55,703 nt of DNA from Clostridia bacterium (GTDB lineage Bacteria; Bacillota; Clostridia; Oscillospirales; CAG-272): positions 1 to 55,703 of the forward strand of contig JAFUIQ010000022.1 in assembly GCA_017468385.1 (NCBI GenBank), in the 5' to 3' direction. The notes under the pieces are model-generated. The model was not told the DNA's origin. It did not search any database and was given only the letters and a program-made list of their open reading frames with translations. Positions 39,525 to 47,268 of this stretch are shown here, piece by piece. A program made the translations under genes and the position numbers. How positions within the stretch are numbered: position 1 is the stretch's first letter; each line of letters starts with the position of its first letter.

Positions 39525-40028
39525 CTATATATTTCTCATGGGAATTCGTTTTACGGCCATGCCGCCGCACAATCCCACAAAAATGCCGGACACAGTTCCT
39601 GTAATCGCCAAAACGATCAGGTAGTATCCCAACTCCGCCGTGCCGAGCAGCCACATGGCCATCAGAATCTGTCCCACGTTGTGGAACACCCCGCCCGCCA
39701 CGCTGACGCCCACGGTGGACAGAACATCCATCCGCCGCAGTATGGCCATGACCAGCAGACTGAGGGCGGCCCCCGCCGCGCTGTACGCAAACGTCATGGG
39801 ATTGCCGAACAGAATGGACACCACCGCGATGCGGACAAAGGAAACCACAGCCGCATGGCGGACACCGTATCGGTAAAGGACAAAAATTATGGCGATGTTG
39901 GACAGACCCAACTTGATGCCGGGCACCGCGGAATAGAGTGGCGGAAGCAGTACTTCCACATAGGCAAGGATCAGCGCCACGGCGGTACACAGCCCCAGAT
40001 AGGCCAATTTCCGGCTTGTGTGTCGCAT
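39525..40028 (-). CDS. Gx transporter family / heptaprenyl diphosphate synthase component I-like membrane protein
   Basis: A 167-aa membrane protein with five or six hydrophobic segments. The pattern LGLCTAVALILAYVEVLLPP, PGIKLGLSNIAIIFVLYRYG and GGVFHNVGQILMAMWLLG matches the HepT-like/Gx family that recurs in Firmicute rnf and EET clusters. The name heptaprenyl diphosphate synthase component I is historical; a role in quinone or other lipid-substrate handling is suggested but unproven. AAAGGAGG precedes ATG 40028, and the gene follows the NusG-like gene by 13 bases. Confidence 0.85.
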   Translation of the reverse strand: MRHTSRKLAYLGLCTAVALILAYVEVLLPPLYSAVPGIKLGLSNIAIIFVLYRYGVRHAAVVSFVRIAVVSILFGNPMTFAYSAAGAALSLLVMAILRRMDVLSTVGVSVAGGVFHNVGQILMAMWLLGTAELGYYLIVLAITGTVSGIFVGLCGGMAVKRIPMRNI

Positions 40029-40041
40029 GGCACTTCCTCCT

Positions 40042-40449
40042 TTACGCGATGATGTCCGGCTCCTGATCGCCGTTCTCAGCATGGACGGTGATCACCACAC
40101 GGTGAGGCAGACAGACGATGCTTTCCCCTTCCCGGGAGATGGGCTTGTGAGCCGCGCAGATGCCGTCGGGGCAGGTGGCTTCTTCCACGCGGGCCTTCCC
40201 TTCCCGGATTACAAGCACATTGCGGTTCTGCTCCTCGTCACCCGTGCGGATTTCCACCGTAATGTCCCGATCCAGCGGATAGGTACCGTAGATTACCCCA
40301 TCCACAGTAACGATCACGGTATCCCCCACTCCCCGCAGGAAGAAGAGCGCCAATCCCGCCAGGGACACAACAAGAAGCAAGGAAAGGATAAAAATCCAAT
40401 CGTTGCGCCGCCTGCGTCCGTCGGACGCGGCATGGTTTGGTCGATTCAT
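40042..40449 (-). CDS. NusG domain II-containing membrane-anchored protein
   Basis: A 135-aa protein: basic N-terminus, one membrane helix (WIFILSLLLVVSLAGLALFF) and an extracytoplasmic NusG-domain-II-like module. Its signature is CPDGICAAHKPISREGESIV followed by CLPHRVVI, with three Cys including the conserved C-x4-C. This family is a regular companion of rnfB and the Gx gene in Firmicutes. The function is unknown; a redox or assembly role in the Rnf/flavin system is plausible. It starts 6 bases after the rnfB stop. Confidence 0.88.
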   Translation of the reverse strand: MNRPNHAASDGRRRRNDWIFILSLLLVVSLAGLALFFLRGVGDTVIVTVDGVIYGTYPLDRDITVEIRTGDEEQNRNVLVIREGKARVEEATCPDGICAAHKPISREGESIVCLPHRVVITVHAENGDQEPDIIA

Positions 40450-40455
40450 AAATGA

Positions 40456-41274
40456 TTATGCCTCGGATTCACAGAAAGGTACAGGGGAAAAGCGGCTTTT
40501 CAGACATCCGGTAGGACAGCTGTCCACGCAAGTACCGCATCCCGTACACTTATCATAATCGATCTTGGCCAGATTATTCGTAACAGTAATCGCGCCGTGG
40601 GGACAACTCCGCTCGCATTTCTTGCATCCGATGCAGGCGTTCTGGCAGACACGCCGTGCCTCTGCTCCTTTATCCGTGCTGCTGCACATGACTACAACGG
40701 GGGATGTACGGGGCACCATAGAGATGATTTTCTTCGGACAAATACTCTGGCACAGTCCGCATCCGATACAGCGCTCGAAATCGATATGTGCGATGCCGTC
40801 CTTCATGCAGATGGCTCCGGTGGGGCACACAGCGGCACACTCACCGAATCCCAGACATCCGAAGCGGCAGGATTTGGGACCGCCATAGACCATAGCGGCA
40901 GATCGGCAGCTTTTCATTCCCTCATAGCGGGCCTTCATGCTGGCCGCCTCGCAGTGGCCGTTGCAATGCACAAACGCCACCACATCCTTGGGTTTCTCAA
41001 TCTCAATGCCCAAAAGCTCACTCAACGCCCGCGCCGTAGTATCCGCACCGGGGATACAGCGGTTCGGCTGTGCTTCGCCTCTCGCCAGAGCAGCGGCATA
41101 ATCGTCGCAGCCTTTATAGCCGCAGGCACCGCAGTTGACACCGGGCAGGCAAGCACTGATTTCCTTCAGATCCTTGCTTTTCTCCACGCCGAAAAAGTGG
41201 GAGATCACGGCCAGCAGCACACCGGCCAGCAAAGCGATAGAGGCAACGACGGCAAGAGCAATCAAAATTTCCAT
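40456..41274 (-). CDS. rnfB: Rnf complex subunit RnfB
   Basis: RnfB takes electrons from reduced ferredoxin and passes them into the membrane part of Rnf (ferredoxin:NAD+ oxidoreductase coupled to Na+ or H+ export). The 272 aa begin with a membrane helix (ALAVVASIALLAGVLLAVI). Next is the Fe-S motif CLPGVNCGACGYKGC, with a further Cys at QPNRCIPG, and then several 4Fe-4S ferredoxin motifs: CLGFGECAAVCPTGAI, CIGCGLCQSICPKK, CIGCKKCERSCPHGAI and CTGCGTCVDSCPTGC. AAAGGAGGT precedes ATG 41274. It is the sixth rnf gene in the order C-D-G-E-A-B. Confidence 0.95.
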   Translation of the reverse strand: MEILIALAVVASIALLAGVLLAVISHFFGVEKSKDLKEISACLPGVNCGACGYKGCDDYAAALARGEAQPNRCIPGADTTARALSELLGIEIEKPKDVVAFVHCNGHCEAASMKARYEGMKSCRSAAMVYGGPKSCRFGCLGFGECAAVCPTGAICMKDGIAHIDFERCIGCGLCQSICPKKIISMVPRTSPVVVMCSSTDKGAEARRVCQNACIGCKKCERSCPHGAITVTNNLAKIDYDKCTGCGTCVDSCPTGCLKSRFSPVPFCESEA

Positions 41275-41286
41275 ATCGTACCTCCT

Positions 41287-41886
41287 TTACGCAAACAGCG
41301 CATCCACCACGCCCGCGAATCCCATGAATGCCAGCGAAATAAACGATGCGGCAATCAGAGTAACAGCAAGGCCGCGGAACGGCTTCGGAATATTGGTTTC
41401 ATCGATGCGGGAGCGCATGCCGGAGAACAGCACCATGGCCAGAAGGAATCCAAGTCCGCATCCGAGAGAGCTGACGATGGACTCCAGAAAGCTGTAGCCA
41501 TCGGTGATGTTGTTGATCGCCACGCCCAATACCGCGCAGTTTGTGGTGATCAGGGGCAGATACACGCCCAGATTCTTATGCAGTGCGGGGAAAAACCGCT
41601 TGAGGATCAACTCCAGCATCTGCACCAGAGCAGCGATGACCAGGATAAAGATGATGGTCTGCATATAGCCCAAACCTACCCGATCCAGCAGAAGATGCTG
41701 AATGGGCCATGTGACGGCGGTAGCCAACAGCATCACGGCAGTTACGGAGACACCCATGCCCGTAGCCTGATCCAACTTCTTGGACACGCCCAAAAAGGGG
41801 CAGATTCCGAGGAAACGGCTGAGGACGTAGTTATTCACCAGCACGGAGGAGAGCAAAATGACGATCAAAGATTTCATCAGATCCAT
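41287..41886 (-). CDS. rnfA: Rnf complex subunit RnfA
   Basis: RnfA is a six-helix membrane subunit that, with RnfE, forms the central electron/ion path and binds a [2Fe-2S] cluster between the pair. In 199 aa it shows ILLSSVLVNNYVLSRFLGIC near the N-terminus, with the conserved Cys at its end, and LPLITTNCAVLGVAINN in helix 4, with the second conserved Cys. ATG 41886 overlaps the rnfE stop by one base (TAATG); upstream in-frame starts lie inside rnfE and lack ribosome binding sites. Confidence 0.95.
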   Translation of the reverse strand: MDLMKSLIVILLSSVLVNNYVLSRFLGICPFLGVSKKLDQATGMGVSVTAVMLLATAVTWPIQHLLLDRVGLGYMQTIIFILVIAALVQMLELILKRFFPALHKNLGVYLPLITTNCAVLGVAINNITDGYSFLESIVSSLGCGLGFLLAMVLFSGMRSRIDETNIPKPFRGLAVTLIAASFISLAFMGFAGVVDALFA

Positions 41887-42575
41887 TACAGTTCTTCTCC
41901 TTTCGCTTGGCATAAGCCGGTATGGCAGTTTCCTGCGGAGGGACATCCCTCACAGGAAAACTCGGTTTTGGCAGGCGCCTTGCCGCGGGTAACGGCAGAC
42001 ACCAGAGCGATCAGCAAGCCGTAGACCAGCATACCGCCGGGGGCTTTCACCAGGAAAGCAATCTTAAAGGGCTCAAAGAAGGGGATCGGCATGCCCGCAA
42101 AGCTGGCGTTTCCGAACACTTCGCGGATCACGGCCATGGCGCAGAGGGCGAGGGTGAATCCCAGCCCCATACCGATACCATCGAGAGCCGATTTGCCCAC
42201 GGAATTCTTGCTGGCAAACATCTCGGCGCGGCCGAGGATGATGCAGTTTACGGTGATGAGCGCCAGATACACACCCAGCATCTCATACAGTGCGGGAAAA
42301 AACGCCTGCACGATCATCTGCACCATGGTGACAAATCCTGCGATGATAACAATATAGCAGGGGATGCGCACATTATCGGGGATGATCTTGCGAAGCAGAG
42401 AAATCAGAATGTTGGAGCAGACGAGCACTACCAGGGCAGCGATGCCCATGCCGAAAGCGCCGGCCACATTGGTGGTGGTGGCGAGGGTAGGACAGGTGCC
42501 GAGGATGAGAACCAGGACAGGATTCTCCACAAGAATTCCCTTCAGCAAAGTAGTCATATTCCCGTTATTCTTCAT
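41886..42575 (-). CDS. rnfE: Rnf complex subunit RnfE with Cys-rich C-terminal tail
   Basis: RnfE is the membrane partner of RnfA. Family patterns are ENPVLVLILGTCPTLATTTN and YLALITVNCIILGRAEMFAS, with the two cluster Cys. After the last helix (YGLLIALVSAVTRG) a ~25-residue cytoplasmic or external tail carries four Cys, CEGCPSAGNCHTGLC, which is not part of the minimal RnfE. It could bind a metal or Fe-S cluster. ATG 42575 has a strong AAGGAGGTG 7 bases upstream; it overlaps rnfG by 11 bases. Confidence 0.93.
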   Translation of the reverse strand: MKNNGNMTTLLKGILVENPVLVLILGTCPTLATTTNVAGAFGMGIAALVVLVCSNILISLLRKIIPDNVRIPCYIVIIAGFVTMVQMIVQAFFPALYEMLGVYLALITVNCIILGRAEMFASKNSVGKSALDGIGMGLGFTLALCAMAVIREVFGNASFAGMPIPFFEPFKIAFLVKAPGGMLVYGLLIALVSAVTRGKAPAKTEFSCEGCPSAGNCHTGLCQAKGEEL

Positions 42576-43752
42576 GAGTGGCACCTCCTTCCAGAATCTT
42601 GACGGACGTAAAGGCCCGTTCTATGGCTTTCTTATAGCCGTTGGTGGTCAGAGTCGCGCCGGAGATGGCGTCGATCTCGTTGTAATCGGATTCGGTCTTA
42701 CCGACGAACTGTCCGTAGAAGGACTCCTCGCCGCAAACCGAGCCGATATTGGCGGTTTCCGCCTGGGATGTGGTCAGACAGTCGATGATTTTTCCGTCCG
42801 CCGTCATGGATACGCGGATGTAGATATACTCGCCGGAGGCGGGATGGTAATCGTCGCCGCCGTTGATGCCGTAACCGGCACCCCGCATTTCCAGGATATA
42901 GTTGCCCGTGGCAGTCTTCTTGGCCGACAGGCAGGCGGAGGGCAATCCCTCGTACTGAGTCAGATCGATATCGGTGGTCGTAGCAGCATTCAAAACAGCC
43001 ATCTGCGCCGCCACATTTGCCGAGATATCGGCGGGGGCATCCGTAATCACGGCACCGGCTTCATCCACAGCGACGAACTGCTCGCCCACGATGCAGACCG
43101 CGCCCTTACCGTTGTCTGCGGTGTAAACCGCGTCGATTCCTTCGATCACTTCCACGATGAACAACTTAGTAAACTTGCCCTCACCCGCCGGCAGTGCGGC
43201 GGAAAGATTGTCGTTAAGGATCTCCTCCTCGGTACGCAGATCCACCGATCCGCCGCCGAGAATGATGGCCGCATTCAACGCATCCTTTACAGCCGCACGA
43301 TAGGCACCGGTGGTCTTGGTGGCACCGGAGATGGTATCTACCGCATCCACGCCGTCGCTGTTTTTGCCGTTGAAGTTGTCGCCGAAGGTTTTCTCATACC
43401 CCAGCGTTTCGGTGGAAGACAGGCAAGTCGCACCGCTGACGGTACCGTCGGCATTCACGCCGCACATGATGACCAATCCGGAGGAATATCCCGTGGTCTG
43501 CAGAGTAAAGACGTATCCGCCATTTGCTTCTTTATATGCCTCGGTAACGGTGGCGGGCAGCGTATAGCCGCTGATATCCATCTTCTCAAATCCCTGCCCA
43601 CCCGGCATAACCTGCAGAAGGGCTTCATTGGCGGCAGCACTTTGATTCTTTTCGATAATGGGAGCGGTGATGGCGTTGGTAACAGCCAGCATCAGAGCCA
43701 TCACGGCACAGATACACACCAGCACCAGCGTACTTTTCACAGAGTTTTTCAT
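42565..43752 (-). CDS. rnfG: Rnf complex subunit RnfG with two FMN-binding domains
   Basis: RnfG is the extracytoplasmic flavoprotein subunit, anchored by one helix (LVLVCICAVMALMLAVTNAI) and carrying FMN bound to the Thr of an SGAT motif. Usual RnfG is ~190-210 aa with one motif. This one has 395 aa and two copies of the FMN-binding module, with motifs DTISGATKTT (SGAT 142-145) and DAISGATLTT (364-367). Each is followed by G-A/G-Y and a helix, as in the family. The middle segment (170-255) links the modules. An extra SGAT string at 106-109 lacks the context and is probably fortuitous. It overlaps rnfD by four bases. Confidence 0.93.
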   Translation of the reverse strand: MKNSVKSTLVLVCICAVMALMLAVTNAITAPIIEKNQSAAANEALLQVMPGGQGFEKMDISGYTLPATVTEAYKEANGGYVFTLQTTGYSSGLVIMCGVNADGTVSGATCLSSTETLGYEKTFGDNFNGKNSDGVDAVDTISGATKTTGAYRAAVKDALNAAIILGGGSVDLRTEEEILNDNLSAALPAGEGKFTKLFIVEVIEGIDAVYTADNGKGAVCIVGEQFVAVDEAGAVITDAPADISANVAAQMAVLNAATTTDIDLTQYEGLPSACLSAKKTATGNYILEMRGAGYGINGGDDYHPASGEYIYIRVSMTADGKIIDCLTTSQAETANIGSVCGEESFYGQFVGKTESDYNEIDAISGATLTTNGYKKAIERAFTSVKILEGGATHEE

Positions 43753-44678
43753 GCTTTCTTTCCTCCCACACCAAAGACCTTATGTTTTGTCCATGCATCA
43801 ATATAGGGGGTCAGAATATTCATAAGAAGGATAGCAAAGGACACGCCCTCCGGATACACGCCGAAATAACGGATGAGAACGGTGATAAGCCCCGCGCCCA
43901 GGCCAAAAATGATCTTGCCGGCGGCCGTCGAGGGCGATGTAACGTAATCGGTGGCCATGAAGATGGCACCCAGCAGCAGTCCTCCCGAGAGAATCATAGC
44001 GAGAGCATGATCGAAATCCATGCCTTCGAAGAAGAAGGAGAGTATGTACACCGTGCCCACAAATGTCACGGGAACATGCCAGGTAATCACACGGCGGACG
44101 AGCAGATAGACAAATCCGATCAGGAGCGCAAGTGCGCAGGTTTCACCGATAGCACCGCCCCGCAGGCCGAGGAATAGATCCGTCAGCGAAAAATCGGTAA
44201 CCGATCCGCCGAGCGGGGTAGCCCCGGACACCGCGTCCACCATCGTGGGAAACGCCTGTGTGGCCATGGAACCGAATGCCACCAGCATGAACACCCGCGC
44301 CGTAATGGCCGGATTGACCAGATTGCATCCGATACCGCCGAACAGGCATTTTACAACGATAATCGCAAAGAGGGATCCCACCACGCACTGCCACAGGGGC
44401 ACATTGGCGGGCAGATTCAAGCCGAGCAAAACACCGGTGACGGCGGCGCTGAGGTCGCCCACGGTCAAATCCTGTTTAGTGATCAGATTGAAGAGCAGTT
44501 CAAATCCCACACAGCAGGCGGTGCAGAGCGAAACCACCAGCAGCGCGCGCCATCCGAACAGGATTGTGCCTGCGGCGGTGGCGGGGAGCAAAGCAATCAG
44601 CACATCCCGCATAATGCCTGCTGTGGAGCGGCCGCTATGGATGTGGGGAGAGACGGCAAGCTTCAGCGTAGTATTCAT
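43749..44678 (-). CDS. rnfD: Rnf complex subunit RnfD
   Basis: RnfD is a membrane subunit with covalent FMN, related to NqrB. The 309 aa contain about nine hydrophobic segments. The flavinylation motif is SGAT at 151-154 in DAVSGATPLGG, and the preceding NPAITARVFMLVAFG is a conserved helix. The N-terminal LAVSPHIHSGRSTAGIMRDV is also typical. It overlaps rnfC by four bases (ATGA) and rnfG by four bases, so translation of the three is linked. Confidence 0.96.
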   Translation of the reverse strand: MNTTLKLAVSPHIHSGRSTAGIMRDVLIALLPATAAGTILFGWRALLVVSLCTACCVGFELLFNLITKQDLTVGDLSAAVTGVLLGLNLPANVPLWQCVVGSLFAIIVVKCLFGGIGCNLVNPAITARVFMLVAFGSMATQAFPTMVDAVSGATPLGGSVTDFSLTDLFLGLRGGAIGETCALALLIGFVYLLVRRVITWHVPVTFVGTVYILSFFFEGMDFDHALAMILSGGLLLGAIFMATDYVTSPSTAAGKIIFGLGAGLITVLIRYFGVYPEGVSFAILLMNILTPYIDAWTKHKVFGVGGKKA

Positions 44679-45997
44679 TTCTTTGCGTCCTCCTTTGCTT
44701 TTTCTTCCCGCAGAAAGATTTTTGCCATACGATTGGTCTGCACCAGCGGTCGGTTAGCCGGGCAGACGAAGCTGCAGCATCCGCACTCCATGCAGGCGGT
44801 AACGGACAACTCCGTAAGCCGCTCTGCATCCCGACGGTCATAGGCTTTCATGATTTCCGCCGGCGCCAGCCCGAAGGGGCAAGTATTGGTACAAGAACCG
44901 CAGCGGATGCAGGCCGTGGTCTTGGGAAGCTTGGCTTCCTTGACGGTCAATGCCAGAATGGCGTTGGTGTTTTTCAGAATGGGTCCGTCCATGTCGGGCA
45001 GCGTAATGCCCATCATGGGACCGCCGTAGATCACCTTAGCCGGATCCTCGGTAAGGCCGCCGCAGAAGGTGAACACATCCGAAATCGCCGTGCCGATGGG
45101 CACAATGACGTTCTGCGGATTCTTTACAGCGCCGCCGTCCACGGTGACGCACTTTTCCACCAGGGGCATACCCGTTTTCAGATAGGCGCCGATGGCGGCA
45201 ATGGTGGTACAGTTGAGCACAATGCATCCCACATCGATGGGCAGCTTCCCGGCGGGAACCACCTTGCCCGTGGTGTGGTAGATCAGCACCTTCTCGCCGC
45301 CCTGCGGATACATGGGGGGCAGCACCTTCACCTGTGCCGTGCATCCCTGTGCTGTCTCGGTCATGAGTTGTTTCATGGACTGGATAGCCTTCGGTTTATT
45401 GGATTCAATTCCAATGATGATACTCTTGATGCCCAGATGGGTTTTCAGGGCTTCCAAAGCAACCGCCATATCCTCCCGGCGATCGGTCATAGTCACCGTA
45501 TCGCTGGTCACGTAGGGCTCGCACTCGGCTCCGTTGATGATCAGATACTCAATGCGGGAGGGATCCACATTCAGCTTGACATGGGCAGGGAAACCCGCAC
45601 CGCCCAATCCGACAATACCGCTGGCCCGGACGGCCGCGATGAAGCTATCCCGGGAATCCACGGTGGGAGGACAGATCGCCGCATCCGGCGTCATCTCCCC
45701 ATCGGATTCGATCACCACAGCAGATGTTGTACCGCCCCCGGCCAACAGAAAATCGCGCACTTTGAGTACTTTTCCCGACACGCTGGAATAGATCGGAGAG
45801 GAAACCGGAGCCTCCGCCTCGCCGATCTTGGTGCCGACGTACACAAGATCTCCTGCCTGTACGACAGGACGGGCCGGTGCGCCGATATGCATCGACATGG
45901 GGATCGTCACCACGCCCGGCGGATCCATGCGGACAACGGGCAGATCCAGGGTGTTTTTTCTATGGGGTACATGGACCCCTCGAAGAGAAAAAGCCAT
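44675..45997 (-). CDS. rnfC: Rnf complex subunit RnfC
   Basis: RnfC is the peripheral NADH/FMN subunit where NAD+ is reduced. The 440 aa start with the GGVHVP-like element (LRGVHVPHRKNT) and a barrel-like domain, then a flavin/NAD Rossmann part with GLGGAGFPAHVKLNVD and INGAECEPYVTSD. Two 4Fe-4S motifs follow in the C-terminal part: CIRCGSCTNTCPFGL and CMECGCCSFVCPANRP. The length is typical of Firmicute RnfC, without the long repeat tail of proteobacterial versions. It is the first gene of the cluster, ~130 bases behind a TTGACA/TATAAA promoter. Confidence 0.96.
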   Translation of the reverse strand: MAFSLRGVHVPHRKNTLDLPVVRMDPPGVVTIPMSMHIGAPARPVVQAGDLVYVGTKIGEAEAPVSSPIYSSVSGKVLKVRDFLLAGGGTTSAVVIESDGEMTPDAAICPPTVDSRDSFIAAVRASGIVGLGGAGFPAHVKLNVDPSRIEYLIINGAECEPYVTSDTVTMTDRREDMAVALEALKTHLGIKSIIIGIESNKPKAIQSMKQLMTETAQGCTAQVKVLPPMYPQGGEKVLIYHTTGKVVPAGKLPIDVGCIVLNCTTIAAIGAYLKTGMPLVEKCVTVDGGAVKNPQNVIVPIGTAISDVFTFCGGLTEDPAKVIYGGPMMGITLPDMDGPILKNTNAILALTVKEAKLPKTTACIRCGSCTNTCPFGLAPAEIMKAYDRRDAERLTELSVTACMECGCCSFVCPANRPLVQTNRMAKIFLREEKAKEDAKK

Positions 45998-46127
45998 TTT
46001 CTATTACCTTTCTGCAATCTTGATGTAGGGTTCACAAACACAAAAATGAGACTTTACGACATCTTTCGCAAGTCTTGTCATTGCATACAAATTTGACATA
46101 TCGGACAAATATGCCCGATTTTTCGCC
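45998..46127 (-). promoter_or_regulatory. Long leader of the rnf operon
   Basis: About 130 bases separate the predicted transcription start from rnfC. The leader contains a hairpin (ATCGG ... CCGAT with an AT-rich loop, about 46107-46128) and a possible GACTTGCG/GTAAAGTC pairing, but no riboswitch class was recognised. Regulatory meaning is uncertain. Confidence 0.35.
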
Positions 46128-46133
46128 ACTATA

Positions 46134-46162
46134 TTTATACATCAATTTTCTCGCTTTGTCAA
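46134..46162 (-). promoter_or_regulatory. SigA-type promoter of the rnf operon
   Basis: On the minus strand: TTGACA (46162-46157), 17-base spacer, TATAAA (46139-46134). Confidence 0.85.
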
Positions 46163-46280
46163 TGGGTTTGTGAATGGTTGCACCTATTAACATAAAACAT
46201 TTTTGGCTATTTCCACGCTCAGAGACAAATTGTACCGCAAGGTTGTCATAATGGGAAGTGAGAAAACCACCCTCCTGCAC

Positions 46281-46309
46281 TTGACAGCCGCGAATATTTG
46301 CGTTACACT
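46281..46309 (+). promoter_or_regulatory. SigA-type promoter of the HAD phosphatase gene
   Basis: TTGACA (46281-46286), 17-base spacer, TACACT (46304-46309), 42 bases before the start. Confidence 0.82.
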
Positions 46310-46351
46310 CAATATATATTATAAGGATATTACGGAAACCGAGGTACATCT

Positions 46352-47227
46352 ATGGCGAAAATTCCATTCACCGATACCATGAAATTCGATCCGAAAACCA
46401 CCTTGTTTGTCACGGATCTGGATGGCACGCTTCTGACTCCCGATGCTGTTTTGCCCGACGGAGCGGTGGAGGCCATATGGGATCTGTACCGCCACGGAAT
46501 CCGCCTGACCTATGCCACCGCCCGGACGATCCGCTCGGCTTCCTTTATTCTGGATGGCCTGCCCTTCCCCGCTCCGGTAGCGCTGATGAACGGCGTGCTG
46601 ATGCGGGATATGAACGAGGAACGGTACGTGGACAGCAATTTGCTCTCGCCGGAAACGGCGGCCCGGATTCTCACCGCGGTCGGCGAGCCCTTTGTGTATA
46701 CACTGACACCAGAGGGGGAGTTGTTCAAAGCCTACCATCGGCTCGCCAATGAACACATGGAAGATTTCCTGCGGGAGCGGGTGGACAAATACGCCAAGCC
46801 GTTCCGCCGGATGGACGATTTCCAAACCTTGCTGGATGAGGGACAGCGCATCATCTACTTCTGCTATCTGGATACGGAAGAGCATCTGACACCTATCCGC
46901 GATGCCGTCGCCGCTCTCCGCGATCCCGCGGGAGAGCCGTCCACGAAATGCGCCTTTTATCCCGATCATTACCGCCCCGGGCTGTGGTATCTGGAGGTGT
47001 TTGCCCCCACCGCCTCCAAGGGAATGGTGATCCGCCGTCTGCGGGAAATGACGGGAGCAAAAACCATCGTCTGCTTCGGGGACAACGGTAACGATCTGCC
47101 CATGTTCGCCGAAAGCGATTACGCCTTTGCGGCCGAGCGCGCCGCCGATGCCGTAAAGGCCGCGGCGGACGGCGTGATCCCCGGCGGGATGGGCGTGATC
47201 GAATTCATCCGGGAGCACACCCGATAG
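46352..47227 (+). CDS. Cof-type HAD-superfamily phosphatase
   Basis: The 291-aa protein is a class IIB HAD hydrolase that removes phosphate from sugar phosphates or small cofactors. Motif I is FVTDLDGTLL at about 18-27, motif II the TATART-type segment TYATARTIRS, motif III the Lys in APTASKGMVIRRL, and motif IV FGDNGNDLPMF. All catalytic Asp residues are present. The cap between 85 and 205 decides substrate and is not diagnostic. It probably shares a transcript with the heparinase-like gene 41 bases downstream, as no terminator separates them. Confidence 0.92.
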   Translation: MAKIPFTDTMKFDPKTTLFVTDLDGTLLTPDAVLPDGAVEAIWDLYRHGIRLTYATARTIRSASFILDGLPFPAPVALMNGVLMRDMNEERYVDSNLLSPETAARILTAVGEPFVYTLTPEGELFKAYHRLANEHMEDFLRERVDKYAKPFRRMDDFQTLLDEGQRIIYFCYLDTEEHLTPIRDAVAALRDPAGEPSTKCAFYPDHYRPGLWYLEVFAPTASKGMVIRRLREMTGAKTIVCFGDNGNDLPMFAESDYAFAAERAADAVKAAADGVIPGGMGVIEFIREHTR

Positions 47228-47268
47228 TTAAATCCACCGCCTTATTCTAATTTGAGGAGGAGTCATTT

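Noticed and set aside
42565-43752. A third flavinylation site in RnfG at residues 106-109
   Set aside because: The SGAT string there lacks the preceding D-x-I/V and following T-T context and lies in a predicted strand, so it is probably fortuitous.
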